A stretch of DNA of 64,000 nucleotides, taken from contig OW387147.1 in assembly GCA_936440205.1 (NCBI GenBank), positions 24,453,629 through 24,517,628 of the forward strand. Direction: 5' to 3'. A program made the translations under genes and the position numbers. Under the pieces are notes generated by a model that did not search any database, was not told where the DNA came from, and saw nothing but the letters and a program-made list of their open reading frames with translations. This DNA is from Lepidonotus clava (Eukaryota > Annelida > Polychaeta > Phyllodocida > Polynoidae). This document shows, one piece after another, positions 22,675-35,189 of the stretch; positions within the stretch are counted from its first letter, which is position 1; the number at the start of each line of letters is the position of its first letter.

Positions 22675-23467
22675 GGTGATCCACGTTGCGACAAAACTGA
22701 ACCGATTTTGGACCGATTTGCAAAATATTTTCTATGTCCAAAATCGGTCCAGAATCGGTCCAAAATCGGTCCAGAATCGGTCCAGAATCGGTCCACTTTG
22801 AAAAATATCGCAACGTGGATCATGTCAACCGATTTTTTCCAACCGATTTCCAACCGACATAATTTTTCCCAGCCGATTTCCAGCCGATTGCCAGCCGATT
22901 TTGGTCCGACGAAATTATTAAACCTGTTTAATAATTCTGGACCGATTCTGGACCGATATGGACCGATTCTGGACCGATTTTATCATGTGTATTCTTTTTC
23001 AAGGTGATTTCATTCATTTTTGGGAGTAATGGAACGGAAATGTTACCATAAGATATGAAAATGATTTCTCTTTCACATGATATATTTTTTAATGCTTTTC
23101 AACAAGTATTTTACTATTTTACTTATTACTAATCAAAAAGCTTAAATGATATATATTTGTGGTCCTAATGACCATATTTAGACATAAAATATTAAAATAT
23201 TTGCAAAATTTTCATAATTTAGTCAACCGATTTTATTTTCACTGTTTTCCTATTAATTTGTGACTCAGGATACAAGAAAATAATTAGTTTTCAGCTTCAT
23301 TGTGGATCATGGGTAGGGGACCGATTCTGGACCGATTCTGGACCGATTCTAGGACCAATAGGTTTAATTACCCAACCGATTCTGGACCGACACAATAAAA
23401 TCGGTCCTGAAATCGGTTTGCTCTTAGTTTTTTTGTCGGCTTGGATAATGTCGCAACGTGGATCACC
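22675..23467. mobile_element. MITE with perfect 19-bp TIRs and about 24 copies of an 11-bp motif
   Basis: The ends are GGTGATCCACGTTGCGACA (22675-22693) and its exact complement (23449-23467). Flanks are GGC and AGC, so the target duplication is unclear. The interior is built of ACCGATTCTGG-type motifs: five head-to-tail on the minus strand at 22738-22797, a variant CCGATTTCCA run at 22829-22900, four on the plus strand at 22938-22980, three at 23317-23350, and single copies near 23226, 23375, 23399 and 23412. A third, inverted end-like sequence (ATCGCAACGTGGATCA) lies at about 22807, so the left 150 bp forms a smaller inverted repeat of its own. No coding frame belongs to it. Confidence 0.75.
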
Positions 23468-25094
23468 AGCTTAAGTGACATGTAATCATTCTCAGAGATG
23501 CGAGAGAAACATGAACTACAAATGGACACTAGAGATAGGAGTTAAATCAGACATTACTATCATGTTAGTCTCGAGGATCAGTGGGTTAAATAAAGTCTGA
23601 ATGGATAGGTGACAGTGAGGGAAGGGGAGGGGGGCAGGACAATGAGGAATAAAATGCATGGGTGAACAAGCCAATCACTGATAAAGTGCGTGGGTAATGA
23701 GTAGGAGCTTAGAGACAAAATGAGTGAGAGAGTGTATGACTGACAGGGTAAGTGAGGCGGGTGATATTATTTATAAAGAGGGACGTAGTCTAGGGAAAGA
23801 GTGATTTCAAAATAAGCCGAGGAATTTAGGTCGGTTTGTAAATAACATAATTATAACACCAGGTTATACAAACTCCACCATAATCAAACAACGCCTCACA
23901 ATAACCATTTACTGAAATAAACTACAAAACTTCACCAAAGGGTACTGTACTTTATTTGGGTTACTATGTTACCATATGGGAGTGAACATATTTCAATGTA
24001 ATTGCAGAAAAGACTGACTTTAGATCTGCCATATCACATTTGTTTTTGGATATAATTCATATGTATATTTAATAGTTCTTACTTTATGTTATAATAATGC
24101 ACTTTTATAACACTGAATCAGAGGTGAATGAATATTCTAGAATGAATTTTTATTTAGCAATTTTTGAGGAGTTCATTTGGATCAACAGTGGGATTACATA
24201 TATGCGCCCTTTGTAACAATATTTTGGTAAAGGATGGGGGGGCTGTGAAAATCGCCTGCAATTTTTCTTAAGCGAATTAGGTCTACATTATTTGATATTT
24301 TGTGTGTTTTACCAGAAGCTGTCTAGACACCCTGTGTTGTCCCGTAGATTGCCAATTTCCTCCCCCTCTCCTTCTTCCCAAAGCTTGGAGAAAAGGGTGC
24401 CCAGATTGACACTGATAGTGATTTCCCTTACAATTATAGCTTTTTAACTGCATATATATGTTTGGAGTCCTGGCCCCCGACAGGGGTAGTTATAGACCTG
24501 CAAAGTGACTTGATAAGTTGTGGATTTAGACACGGTCTGGTGATTAAGGGCCAATTAACATTATGGTTTATTTGTAATACATGTATAAAGTCTAGTTTGT
24601 CCATGTTTTGTGATATCACGTGTATCTTACAACCTACTGTGAGTGACCTCCACTTCGTTTCACTTTCTGTCACCCATGCAATGCTGATCTCACTGTCGTC
24701 TGTGCCCCTCTCCTGGTGCGTGGTGGGGGCGCTGGCCTTTGTAGCTAGCCAACCATAACTGAGGGAAGAGGCTGATTGCTGAAGAAAGAATCAACCATTT
24801 CTACCATAAAAGTGCCTCATTTAGATCCTTGATTAAAGTGTCCCTATTAACTTAAAACATACGAGTGGGAAAGAAAATAACTGTATTAGAACAGACTCAA
24901 TGTCTTTAATTACTTAACACATACAACAGAGATAGCAAATAACTGTATTAGAAATGACACACATAGGTCAAAATGTTTCAGAGTTATGAGTGTATACATA
25001 TACATACATAATATATATGTATACACAGAGTGATATATGACACACATTAACACGGTGTCAGAAGTGAGATGGGGAATGTCCTAATTGTCCTCAT
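23468..25094. other. Non-coding DNA
   Basis: Mostly AT-rich and without a supported exon. A GC-richer patch lies at about 24460-24760 with no recognised motif. TA-rich simple sequence occurs near 24996-25040. Confidence 0.4.
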
Positions 25095-25097
25095 CAG

Positions 25098-26007
25098 GGG
25101 TGCGTTCCAAAGTGACATATAAAGGGAGATATTAGTCGTATCGTGGGTCGTATCCTAGATATGACAACTTTACGACTATTGTGTTGCAAACCTTTGCTTG
25201 GAGGGGTCGTATTATGTAATCTGATGGACCCCCTACTGTATAATTCAATCAGAAATCGTTGCAAGGTCTACTTGTCGCAGTCCTAAATTAGTAGCAGACA
25301 CCTAAAGAGGTCTCTAAATCTACGATGACATTTTAAGTGGTCGTAGAGAAATAGTAAGTTATAAAATAGGCATTGAAAAAGAATCTGATTTAAAAAAAAA
25401 TAGACCAATATGTTTGTATGATATTTCAAATCTATAAAAACCAAAATATTATTTTAATTAGACATAAATCTTCCCTGAAAGCATATTTAGTAAAAAAAAG
25501 TTCTTAAAACAATAACAAATTGCCTACAGCGTTTCAAGGTCTGGACTATGGCGCCATAGGCAATTAAGCCAATCACAGGTGGCAGACAGAGGGGCTCCTG
25601 GCACCATGAGGTCCTCAGGTGAGGGATCCTGAGACCAATGTTATGCATGAGTACCCTCGATTCAGTTTTGTTTTTTCCTCCCATTTCATTATTTCTAAAT
25701 ATTTTCCAGTAATTCTTTTTTTATGTTATCACTTTTTTGTTTCTTCAATTTTCTACATCCAGATATTTACTACTTTCATTTTGATGATTTAATTATCTAA
25801 CATTTTCTTTCACTTATGAGATTTTCTTTGTGCTAGGTGGGTAGCATGTCCCTCAGGAAATTGCATCCATTCACAAGTAGTCAGCACAGGGCCATATACG
25901 ACGTGGACCCCCTCCGTAAATAGGCACCTTGCAATGTCCATGTGTAAATGGACCCCCCGTTCGCGGCAACATACGGCCTGAAACGCTGAAGAGTTTGGAA
26001 CGCACCC
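25098..26007. mobile_element. Non-autonomous DNA transposon, CAG target, GGGTGCGTTCCAAA ends
   Basis: GGGTGCGTTCCAAA at 25098 is repeated inverted at 25994-26007, and CAG flanks both sides (25095-25097 and 26008-26010). A 3-bp target and ends of this type suggest PIF/Harbinger, though the TIR is short. The interior has no transposase. The right part is GC-rich and open in several minus-strand frames, which I regard as incidental. Confidence 0.5.
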
Positions 26008-27348
26008 CAGAGTAGTACAATCCCCTGGTCGTGTCGACCTCGTACGGGGAGTGATGAACAGAGCACACCCACCCTGATAGGCATTCATGAAGCTCCCTGG
26101 TGAATATTTATCATCCAGGGCAACATCTGTGCACCGTGTTGGGTGTAATGATTCAGGGGCAGTGTGTATGCTGACCCCTTGTAATATAATGGTGCTATTT
26201 GATATAGTACAGAGAGCTAAAATTGGCTGGTTGCTATTTGTAATACATTCCTTGTTTTGGGCAATAGACAATAAAATTGTGGCTATTAGCTATATGTTCT
26301 TTTTCTGAAAAATGCATTTTATGATGTCCATACATTGCACATATTGGTTTTCAACATATCTGGGTTCATAGGTTGGTAGGTTACCCGTTGGCTATAACCA
26401 TACTCGCACTGCTTCTGATCTGAGCAGCTAGATTTCCAATATCCACAGTTGTGTCTCTCCAAGGCTAACCTGGCACTTAGTATTGTGGTATGTTAGAAAT
26501 TATAAGCAAGCGGGAGACAATAATTAGTGAAAAGCTTTGTTGAAAGTGAAGCTTGATATCTTAGGATACTTGCAAACAATAAAGGAAAGTGGTTAATCAT
26601 TGTGGATAAAGAGGTTAGAGACTAAACTCTTTTATAATACTAGTGTATCACGAAATGTTTCATTAAGTTTGTCCTGACACCAAATGTTGTAATATTTTAT
26701 GATTTTCTTAAACATTTTTATAAAAATTCATACAATTTTAAAATGGCCCCAAAGGACTCGATGCAAGTTGTCTCTTATGAAGATATCACCATGCAGTTTG
26801 GAAATTCATTCACGCTTATTTCTTTTAGAAATCTTTTTGGTGCTGTCCTGGCCTGTGCACTCCCACGCCAAGAATACTTTCCCTTAAAAAATTGGCAGAC
26901 AAAGTTACTTATTCATATTTGTTTAAATGGGAGGTAGACTAGGGACTTTAGTATCACCATTGGACATCATGTAATATCCATAATCTCTTTAAAAATCTTT
27001 TTCGCTACATATCTATTTATATAAAAGCTACTCTCCCTGATTGTATTCAAAATAAATCTTGATCAAAATATGCAGAATAACCACACTAAAAGTAAGATAA
27101 GACAGGAAAGCTCACTCATCCGGTTGTGGGGCAATTAACCCTTGACAACACTCAATTCATTGGTGTTGGTAAAAGCAACAAACATGCAAATGCTATGTAG
27201 ATAAACCAGCGTTGACCTTTGCTGGAACCTGGCAGGCACCAGTTCTGGGCACTATTTGCGTCCTGGAACCAGCGAACCAGCCGTCTATATTGACCGCACA
27301 CAGATCCTGGAGAGTGGATGCACATGCGCAGTGGCATCTGTGGCAGTG

Positions 27349-27362
27349 GTTGCCATGTCAAC
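27349..27362. promoter_or_regulatory. X-box-like motif
   Basis: GTTGCCATGTCAAC in a GC-richer island (27200-27430) that also contains CACATGCGCA, an NRF1-like half site. Confidence 0.33.
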
Positions 27363-28073
27363 CAGATGGCTACTGGTTGTGGGTAGGCAAGGGTGTGTAG
27401 GAGGAGGCCAAGCATGTGGCGACTTTTCCTGGTCATATTTGGAGCCAGATTTGATTTGTTTTGGCTTTAAGGGGCAGACAACCGTTAAATTGGGTCTACT
27501 TAGGTTTTTTATCTGTGTGTTTTTGTGTTGTTGACTTATACTTTTGTAAATGAATTGGGATGTACGGGATAGGTTGTTTGAAACAGTTTTTCATGTTTTA
27601 CATTTCAATTATTGGATCTACGACACTGCCTTGTCTTCTATCATCAATATTTTCAGATTCAGTTTAAATAATAAGTCAATAGGTCCGCAGCATTCAAGTG
27701 AAATTATACAGAATCATTTTAACATGACTTTTCTTTAATAAAATTATATTGATAGACACCATGCTTGGCTAGATGTGAAACATCCATATCAATCACAATC
27801 CAATGTCAGGGATCTAAATCGTCATGTTTCATAAACATATACAACAGATAACAAGGCTCAGAAAGCTCACTGATTCATACAAAGACACTGCTATCGTAAT
27901 ACATGTATAGTCCCCAGTATTGACCAACCAGTATCAAGCTGCATATGGGTGGGTTGCAAAAAGCCGACCAGTGGCTGGGAGGAGCTCACATCAACTCACA
28001 TCAGCTCGGATAATACGATAATGCTGCAGGCCAGGGGCAGCTGAGTCAACCTGTCCGACCTGCCAGGGTCACA

Positions 28074-28088
28074 GGCCACCAGGGGGAG
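28074..28088. promoter_or_regulatory. CTCF-like motif
   Basis: GGCCACCAGGGGGAG matches the core of the CTCF zinc-finger consensus (CCACNAGGGGGC/A). It lies in a GC-richer island at about 27950-28120. Binding is not shown. Confidence 0.33.
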
Positions 28089-28740
28089 TGGGCAGTGTGG
28101 GTAATCTGCACTAATGTACAGGCATACATGTATGTAGCCAATGCAGGATTAGTGCCAGCCATATAAAGTCCATATTCTACCTTACTTTGGGTAACACTTG
28201 CGTTGCACCCAAGCAAGAATCTGACGTTATTATAACGTTATTATAATGTTCTGTTTGGTTCTGCTTTGGTTCTTGTTACGTTATTTTGATGGCACCCAAA
28301 ATAGTCTTTAGAACCTAACATTGCAACATTGCAGTGTGACGTTATTGTGACATTCTTGTAATGTTCTTTAACGTTTATAGACGTTGTGCAGATGACGTCA
28401 CATCTCTCAAATTGGGCTGGCCGCCATATTGGTGATGAATCTTTAGGCTACATTATTCACAAATGTCAAACCTTAAAATTCAAATATCCAAGCCACATAC
28501 ACTTTATATATCATCCCTGGATCATAATCAATGATCACTCTTACTTAGAATTCATAATTTTTGAATTTTTGAATAGCCACGTGGTCAGGATCACCACGTG
28601 GTGATCACCAAAGAATGATCACATGACCATGTGTGCACAAGTACTGTAGGCCTTTGACTATCAAATACTTTTAAAAGAGTATCATCATGATTTAGACAGT
28701 AAAGCAATACAAATTATGTTTCCAAAAATTGAAATTTTTA

Positions 28741-29065
28741 ATCAAGGGACTGCTTGGCTGTATTTTGCACACAAAAAAAAGATTCTGAATATCTTGAATA
28801 GAAAGGAAATGGCAGTATATTTCATGAAATTGTATTTTGTATTTTCAATTTTTGGCCCAGATTTTCTGTTACATCTTTATAAATACCAAAGACCCTTCCA
28901 TTTTATGAGATTTAGCATAACTGACGTTTGTGTCTTCAAATTGACATAACTTCTTTTACAATTAGCATTTTCATATTATTCTTTCAGTATTGGATTCCCC
29001 AAGACTTTATGTTCTTTATTCAATATTCCAGACTATAAGACTGGTTTTCGCTGAGGATGTCACCA
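28741..29065 (+). repeat. Left arm of a 2.9-kb inverted-repeat pair
   Basis: The sequence from ATCAAGGGACTGCTTGGCTG through TTTGGCCCAG, TTGTGTCTTCAAATTGACAT and TTCAATATTCCAGAC to CTGAGGATGTCAC recurs on the opposite strand at 31331-31646, clearly similar but with many substitutions and small gaps. No target duplications or family are recognised. Confidence 0.7.
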
Positions 29066-29256
29066 ACTATACAGAGGATCATCGTCATCATAATACAAGT
29101 ATAATTAAATTACTATTTTCTGAAATTCCCATATTGATATTTCAAGGCTAAAAGGACAACAAAAAACAGCAGTGCACGTTACAAGCAGGCCCACCTCCTC
29201 ACCCGTCACCGTCACTAAAATGGCGCCAATCTTCCAGTCCTGACTGATTGTCACCG

Positions 29257-29334
29257 GTTGCCATGGTGACCGTGTGTTGTTTGGGTGCTGGAGGAGGTCA
29301 GTGACGCGGTGATCTGTCACCAGGGGGACGGCAG
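29257..29334. promoter_or_regulatory. X-box motif with nearby CTCF-like motif
   Basis: GTTGCCATGGTGAC (29257-29270) lies 46 bp before TCACCAGGGGGACGGCAG (29317-29334), both in the GC-richest island of the stretch (about 29150-29410). The island sits between the two arms of the inverted-repeat pair. Its open minus-strand frame shows no domain and is not annotated. Confidence 0.38.
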
Positions 29335-31330
29335 AGGAGGGGGCGGGCAAAGTGCAGCAGCAGCAACAGGTTGATGGTTCCCTGCTCCCACCGGTCCTCT
29401 GAAGATTCATGGATTTGGTATGTCCTCCCTTAGCAGCTGCTCTCCAGACAAATAAAGATACTTTGGAATGGTATGGTACATTTTTTGTGCTTTAAACAAT
29501 GTTAATAGTATAACGTAACACGTGTTCCAACTGTCTCTGAATCATAATGTTTATGGTTATGATTTCATCTATGTATGCTCAAAGATTGTCAAAAACATGC
29601 ATTTAGCTGCAATATGTCTGAACTTTTTTTAATGGTCACACGCATGAAATGCATGATTTTTCATCAGTCATATCGATGGAAATGCAATATTACAAACAAT
29701 GTTGGTGATGACTTGTAAACTGAATGATATTTCAATGTTACACATAGAACAAGAAAACTACACTTCAATGCTTCTGATGTAATAAACGTTTGAGAACATT
29801 CAATGTCGAAAGAATGATTCTTTCCCAACGAAGCATTGGTCTGCTCTAGAGGCTGTCTGATACCCAGTGAAGAATAAAATTTAATGCTGATTGAGCAATC
29901 AATCATATTTAAATACCGATCAATTATTGATTTCCTAATATTTAATATGCCTTTACACTATCACTGAATGGACCTTTGATTTGTGATTTGATATTGAATT
30001 GCAAATGAATACTTTTGTTACATTGACACACAATTGAAACATCAATGACTATGTTGAGGCAATATTATCTTTTTATATCACATCAATCCACTACCACTAT
30101 TAAATTACTCAGTATTTAACCTCTAGAAAGCATTAAAGTCATTTTTATTTTCACTTAATCATTCTTATTACAGTAATTTCTTCTAAAGACCAAATTTACC
30201 ACTCCAATATGTGGCCCTAAAAACCTAATTAGATTACCTGCAACTTTCTGCGTATTTGGAGCATGACATGCCTGAACACCTTCTCTGTTGAAATGCAATA
30301 ACATACAGGTCTGAACCTTTCGAGTTTCCATGCATCCCACCCCTTATTCAGGTCACCTGATATCATCACTGCCTGTCCTTGACATGGATTTGGTTGGGAG
30401 AGTACAATCTAACGCCTTTAAGTTTAACCTTATATTCAGGAGGATTTATTGCTGCAGATTGAATAGGAAATGCTTAAATTGGGAGATAATACTTCTCGTT
30501 ATTTCAAGCTATGTTGGTTTTTACATTATTTGATTCAATGTTCATGTAATGAACTTAATTTAAGAGAGATTCATGCATAGGAAAATGACTATACTTGCCC
30601 ATTTACAATCCAACAAATCTGAAATGTTGATTCAGTATTGATGGCAAAAGTTAATTCAATATCCTTCCAAGATTAGGATATCTACTGGGACTGAGCTTTA
30701 ACTCACACAAGTATTTCAAAACGTTACAATCAGCAACTGAGACCAAGAAGTTGTTATATGTTAAAATTATCTGACAATCCTCCTGAGTCACTCACAGGTG
30801 ACCCCTGAGTGTTTGTCGGAATGATTAAAGGCTTGAGCAGCTCCCAAAGAGACTGTATCCCAAAGGAGCAGCTCGGTACTGCTTGAAGTACTCCTTGGAA
30901 TCTCCAAGCACTTCTTAGGCCCTTCACCTATGCTTTTGCACAGGCATAGAAGAACCCAACTGTGGGTGGAGAGTGAGCTCTGCTGCCTTGCTTTGATGTT
31001 TAGTATGATGGCTGCTGATGCTCCAAGACAGTCTGATTCATTCGCACCAAAAGAAGTAATTTAGCTGGCGTTTATGGCCCTAACAGGTGGTGGCTGCAAC
31101 AAAACTGTCTGCTGACCTTCCCCTTTCACCTTACAGAATTCACACTATGATACAGCCTTCTACAGGTTGTGCACAAGATGGGGTTTACAGAGGAAAAGCA
31201 GACATGATTGTAGTTGTTGCACAATTTGTTAAAATCTTTCGCCTGTTCAGGAATTTTTGCCATCTCTATTTGAAAAATCTGCAAAAAAATTAAAACATGG
31301 AGAAAATATTTTTGTACAGAATTGTTATAT

Positions 31331-31646
31331 GTGAAATCATCTGCAAAAAGCAATCTCATGGTCTGGAATATTGAATTAAGATGTCTTTGGGAATCCAATA
31401 CTGAAATAAATATGTCAATATTCGTATTAGAAAAAAAGTAATGTCAATTTGAAGACACAAAGGTCAGATGTGCTAAATATGCTAAAATAGACCAGCCTTT
31501 GGTATTTATAAAGATATAATGTATATATAAACTGGGCCAAAAATTGAAATCCAAAATGCAATTTCATGAATTAAACTGCAATTTCCTTTCTATTTAATAT
31601 ATCAAGAAGCTTTCTTTTGTAAAATGTAGCCAAGCAGTCCCTTGTT
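31331..31646 (-). repeat. Right arm of the inverted-repeat pair
   Basis: This is the reverse-complement counterpart of 28741-29065, beginning ACAAGGGACTGCTTGGCTAC on the minus strand. In both arms a pyrimidine-AG precedes TATTGGATTCCC and one frame stays open past FQT(I/M)RL(V/L)FA, but no protein family is identified. It could be long terminal inverted repeats of one element, or two independent copies of a dispersed repeat. Confidence 0.7.
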
Positions 31647-31911
31647 ATGGATTTAAGGTTAACACGGCATGATACATGTAGGAGGGACTATATTCCATAT
31701 ATGATCATAATTATGATCGTAGGAAAGGAGTGGTTTACCTACTGGTTTAAGCAGATTAAGCAACCAAAGTCAAATATTTTATGATGACATTTGATTTGTC
31801 AGCTTTGGGGCACCATGAACGAGAAACACAGTTATTATACCTTAGGGTGATACAAGTTTAGTAGTTAAGAGTTTAACACAGGGCGATACAAACCTGGGTG
31901 ATAACCAGCCT

Positions 31912-31935
31912 TGTATCACCCTGCAGGGTGATACA
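31912..31935. repeat. 24-bp perfect palindrome in GGGTGATAC repeats
   Basis: TGTATCACCCTG followed by its complement. Between about 31846 and 32000 the motif GGGTGATA recurs several times in both orientations (31846, 31880 as GGGCGATA, 31895, 31926, 31986). Likely a degenerate repeat. Family unknown. Confidence 0.55.
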
Positions 31936-32339
31936 GAAACTTTATATTTTTCTAAAATGCAGGCTGATATCGGGGTCCTGGCTCGGGGTGATAACCACCC
32001 TCGTACTCCCTGCTCGGTTGGTTATATGTATTCATCATTGTTTAGATCCGGCATATCAGTTTATAAACACCCTATCTTGTCATCGTCCATGTCCAATGCA
32101 GCCAACACACCTCTCATTAATGCATAACATTCTCCATCAAACTCCATGAAACATAGCCATGGGGCAAGTCTATTGTCGCCAGACTGTCAATTCAGGTTGT
32201 GGCTTCCATGGATCATTTTCCACGACACGTTTATGATGCTGGACCACCAGCAGAAGGGTAATTAAAGGCTGTAACGGGTAGAAGTATGACCTTAAATACC
32301 AGAACTGACAGTGGGGGCCTACATGAGGGGATTCCCCAC

Positions 32340-33085
32340 ACACCAACAGTACAGAATCAGCAGCACAGCCACCCATGCGACAGTTGTACTGCATGTTGCG
32401 CAACCACTCATAGGACAGTAATACGTGAAGTAGAAATGTATATCAGTAAAGCCATTCCTGTGACAGTGGTACTACATACCTTACTTTTTTTCAGTACAGT
32501 CACTCGCAGGACAGTACATCCAATTAAGGCGGGAACCCCCTGAGAGATAGGACTATAATTCAGAATTGGGAAAAAAAGGACCAGAACTGACTGAAAATGA
32601 CCAAAAATGGTGTTCCCATTGAGCCATGCAACCAGATATCTGTCAAAAAAGGCCAGTTGTTTGAAAATTATCTGACAATGTTAGATATTGGTTGCTAGTG
32701 ATCTCTAATTTGACCAGAATCATAGTCGCTTCGCTCAGTGGGTTCCCACCTTTACTACATGTACCACTGTCCATCACAAGACAGTACTGCTATATCAGCT
32801 ATCAGGAAAGACACTGACAGGAGGGAAGTGTTTAAGCAGTACTTCCTATCAGCACTATGTAGTGATTTTCATGAACACAACCACTCATTGGACAGTAGTG
32901 CCATACGTAGTTATTTCCATGAGCAGAGAACCACTCACAGAAAAGTAGCGCTACATGTAGTGATTAGTGATTGCTATTAGCACAACCACTCACAGGACAA
33001 TACTACTATATGTACTAATTCCCATGAACACAACCACTCACAAGACAGTAGTGCTGTATATAGTAGCTTCTGTATAGGCACAACC
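32340..33085 (+). repeat. Degenerate tandem repeat, CAACCACTCACAGGACAGTA units
   Basis: Units containing ACCACTCACAGGACAGTA and, 20-30 bp later, TACATGTAGTGATT...CATGAACA recur at about 32405, 32505, 32765, 32880, 32930, 32984 and 33038. Spacing is about 50-65 bp in the best preserved part (32870-33060). A minisatellite or satellite relic. No coding potential. Confidence 0.6.
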
Positions 33086-35035
33086 ACAATGATCATGTCT
33101 TTACATTGAATATGCTGCACAATAATAATTGGTGTTGTATTTAGATTTTTGGACACAAACACCTGGTTCTATAATTTTGTTTAATCAAATTACTCAAAAT
33201 ACATATTCAGACAGAAATGTATCCACTAGGTATTTATGTACTCCAATATAGACAATCATTTAGAGAACAAACTTAAGTAAAATTCAATCAGACATAATTC
33301 TGATTATGGGACTTGTATGAGATGGCAGTACATGTAATAACTTTATATCAAAAGATCGAAGCACAATGTACAAATACGGAGATTCCAATTGTAATTTCAT
33401 GATGTACTGCCTCTTTACCTTGGTAACAGTTTTCGTTGTGAAAGAGATCATTTGAAACGACGAACAAAATCTGTCAAAACAAATCAATCAAAAAGTATTT
33501 GACCAAATCGGGAACACTGTAAACTGATACCAATTAACTTCAGGCCGCTGTTTCTTATGAGCAGTACAGGTGTTGCTCAGACCAAAGGTCATGACCTCAA
33601 GGGTCAAAGATTAAGAGGTCAACCTCCAGCTGTGACGTCATATCGGGCGGGGCAAGTGATCTGTCATATGGGTTCAGGGGGGTTTCCAAATGACCTGAGC
33701 CCTCTAACTGACCCAGGGCCTCACGCTGACCTGAACTCTGAGGTCGCCAGCCTCCTGGATCCAAAGGAGGCTATGCGCGGCTCTTGATGAATCCTTGGAC
33801 CCGTCCTTGGATTTATCATATATATTTAATTGACAATTTACAAGTCTACGGAGGCTTATTTGGATCTGTGTGGTATAGTTAAGACATACAGGTGCAAGAA
33901 CATGTGTATGCAAAGTATTAGGCCTATGTGATAAATATGTTGCAAATTGAAGTGGAATGATCACAAACATTGTCCAGTCTGGAAAATAATACCTAATATT
34001 CCGTATATGACATTTCTTATTTCCTAACTGGACTCTCTCATTGGCCAATTGTCAAGGCAAGTTTCAGAAGGCAAATAAACTAGCACATTATCTTGATAAT
34101 TTCTTTTTTTGGATATTGAGTATTTTCTGTTCGTAAATTTACATTTATTCAATTTGATTAATCACTTTCTGTGAATATAATTATATGCCGCACCAACCTC
34201 TGCTCTGAGGATGGAACATGATTTAGGGTGTTGACATCCGGGCACCTGACCCACTCCCATTAGATATCTCTCGCTGGGTCTCGGTGGTATCCTGCCATGT
34301 TGGGTTCAGTTAGGCTGGTAACCAGGCTGAGCACCTGGGGAGTGACTCAGCCCTTATCACTGAGCACCTCCCTCCCCCTTTAAGTGGGAGGGTGTGAGTA
34401 GAACCTCCCCATTAACGCCCAACCAATGTCCAGGACTCACACCTGTGATTTATTACCACACTTACAAGGATTGACCATACCCAAGGGATGTTCTAGCAGA
34501 AGAGTATTTTGGGACATCAGCAGAGTTCATGGCTAATCATTAGAATTATCCAATGATAACTCACAGTCGCTTTTATTCCAAGGGTGCTTTTGATTCTAGC
34601 GATTTTTTTTATTTGTTGGTTTTCTCTATGAATATGGAGTGAAGCCATATATCCTATGTACCATTCGAGAGATAATTGTAAAACTTTTCTAGTGATATAT
34701 AACTGATTCCTGCTGCCGATTTCTAATATCAGCCTTGTCGATTTCTAATATCAGCAGCCAATTTGGTATGTGGATTATAGGCTTAAGAAATATGCCAATT
34801 TCTCTATAGAAGCGGATTCATGTGGTTGCAGCTCTTATTCAAGTTATCATGTTATTATACCAAATTTCACTTATACGGAAGATCATCCTGTAAGATGAGT
34901 ATAATGATCAATAAAAAAAAGAAATAGAAAGAAAGATAGTTCAGGGACATTGGTGGTCAGTGGGGGGGGGGCGGTCCAGGTCAGAGGGTCAACTGGACGG
35001 GATGGGAGAGACACTGGGACATCACGTTGCCATGG
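33086..35035. other. Non-coding DNA with GC-richer islands
   Basis: Islands at about 33560-33790 (several AGGTCA/TGACC nuclear-receptor-type half sites and TGACGTCA) and 34190-34450 (two CACCTG E-boxes and TGACTCA). The open frame across 33557-33787 has no domain, so no exon is claimed. Confidence 0.35.
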
Positions 35036-35049
35036 TTACAGGGATGGAG
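35036..35049. promoter_or_regulatory. X-box (RFX-type) motif
   Basis: GTTGCCATGGTTAC in a GC-rich island (34960-35180). Confidence 0.38.
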
Positions 35050-35189
35050 GGGGGTCATGTCCCTGTTGGGACATGCGCACTTAAAGACAAGTTTGCCTCT
35101 CACCGATGGTACGACCTCACAAGGATAATAGGTACGCGGGACAATGAGGTTATTTCAAGGATAAGAAGGTGGAGTATGGGCTAAGATGT

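Noticed and set aside
25810-26271. Possible cysteine-rich or terminal exon on the minus strand
   Set aside because: All three frames are open in this GC-rich part, none shows a known domain, and the right end of an inverted-repeat element falls inside it.
33557-33787. Coding exon on the plus strand
   Set aside because: Open frame lies in a GC island full of AGGTCA/TGACC half sites; no domain and no convincing pair of splice sites.
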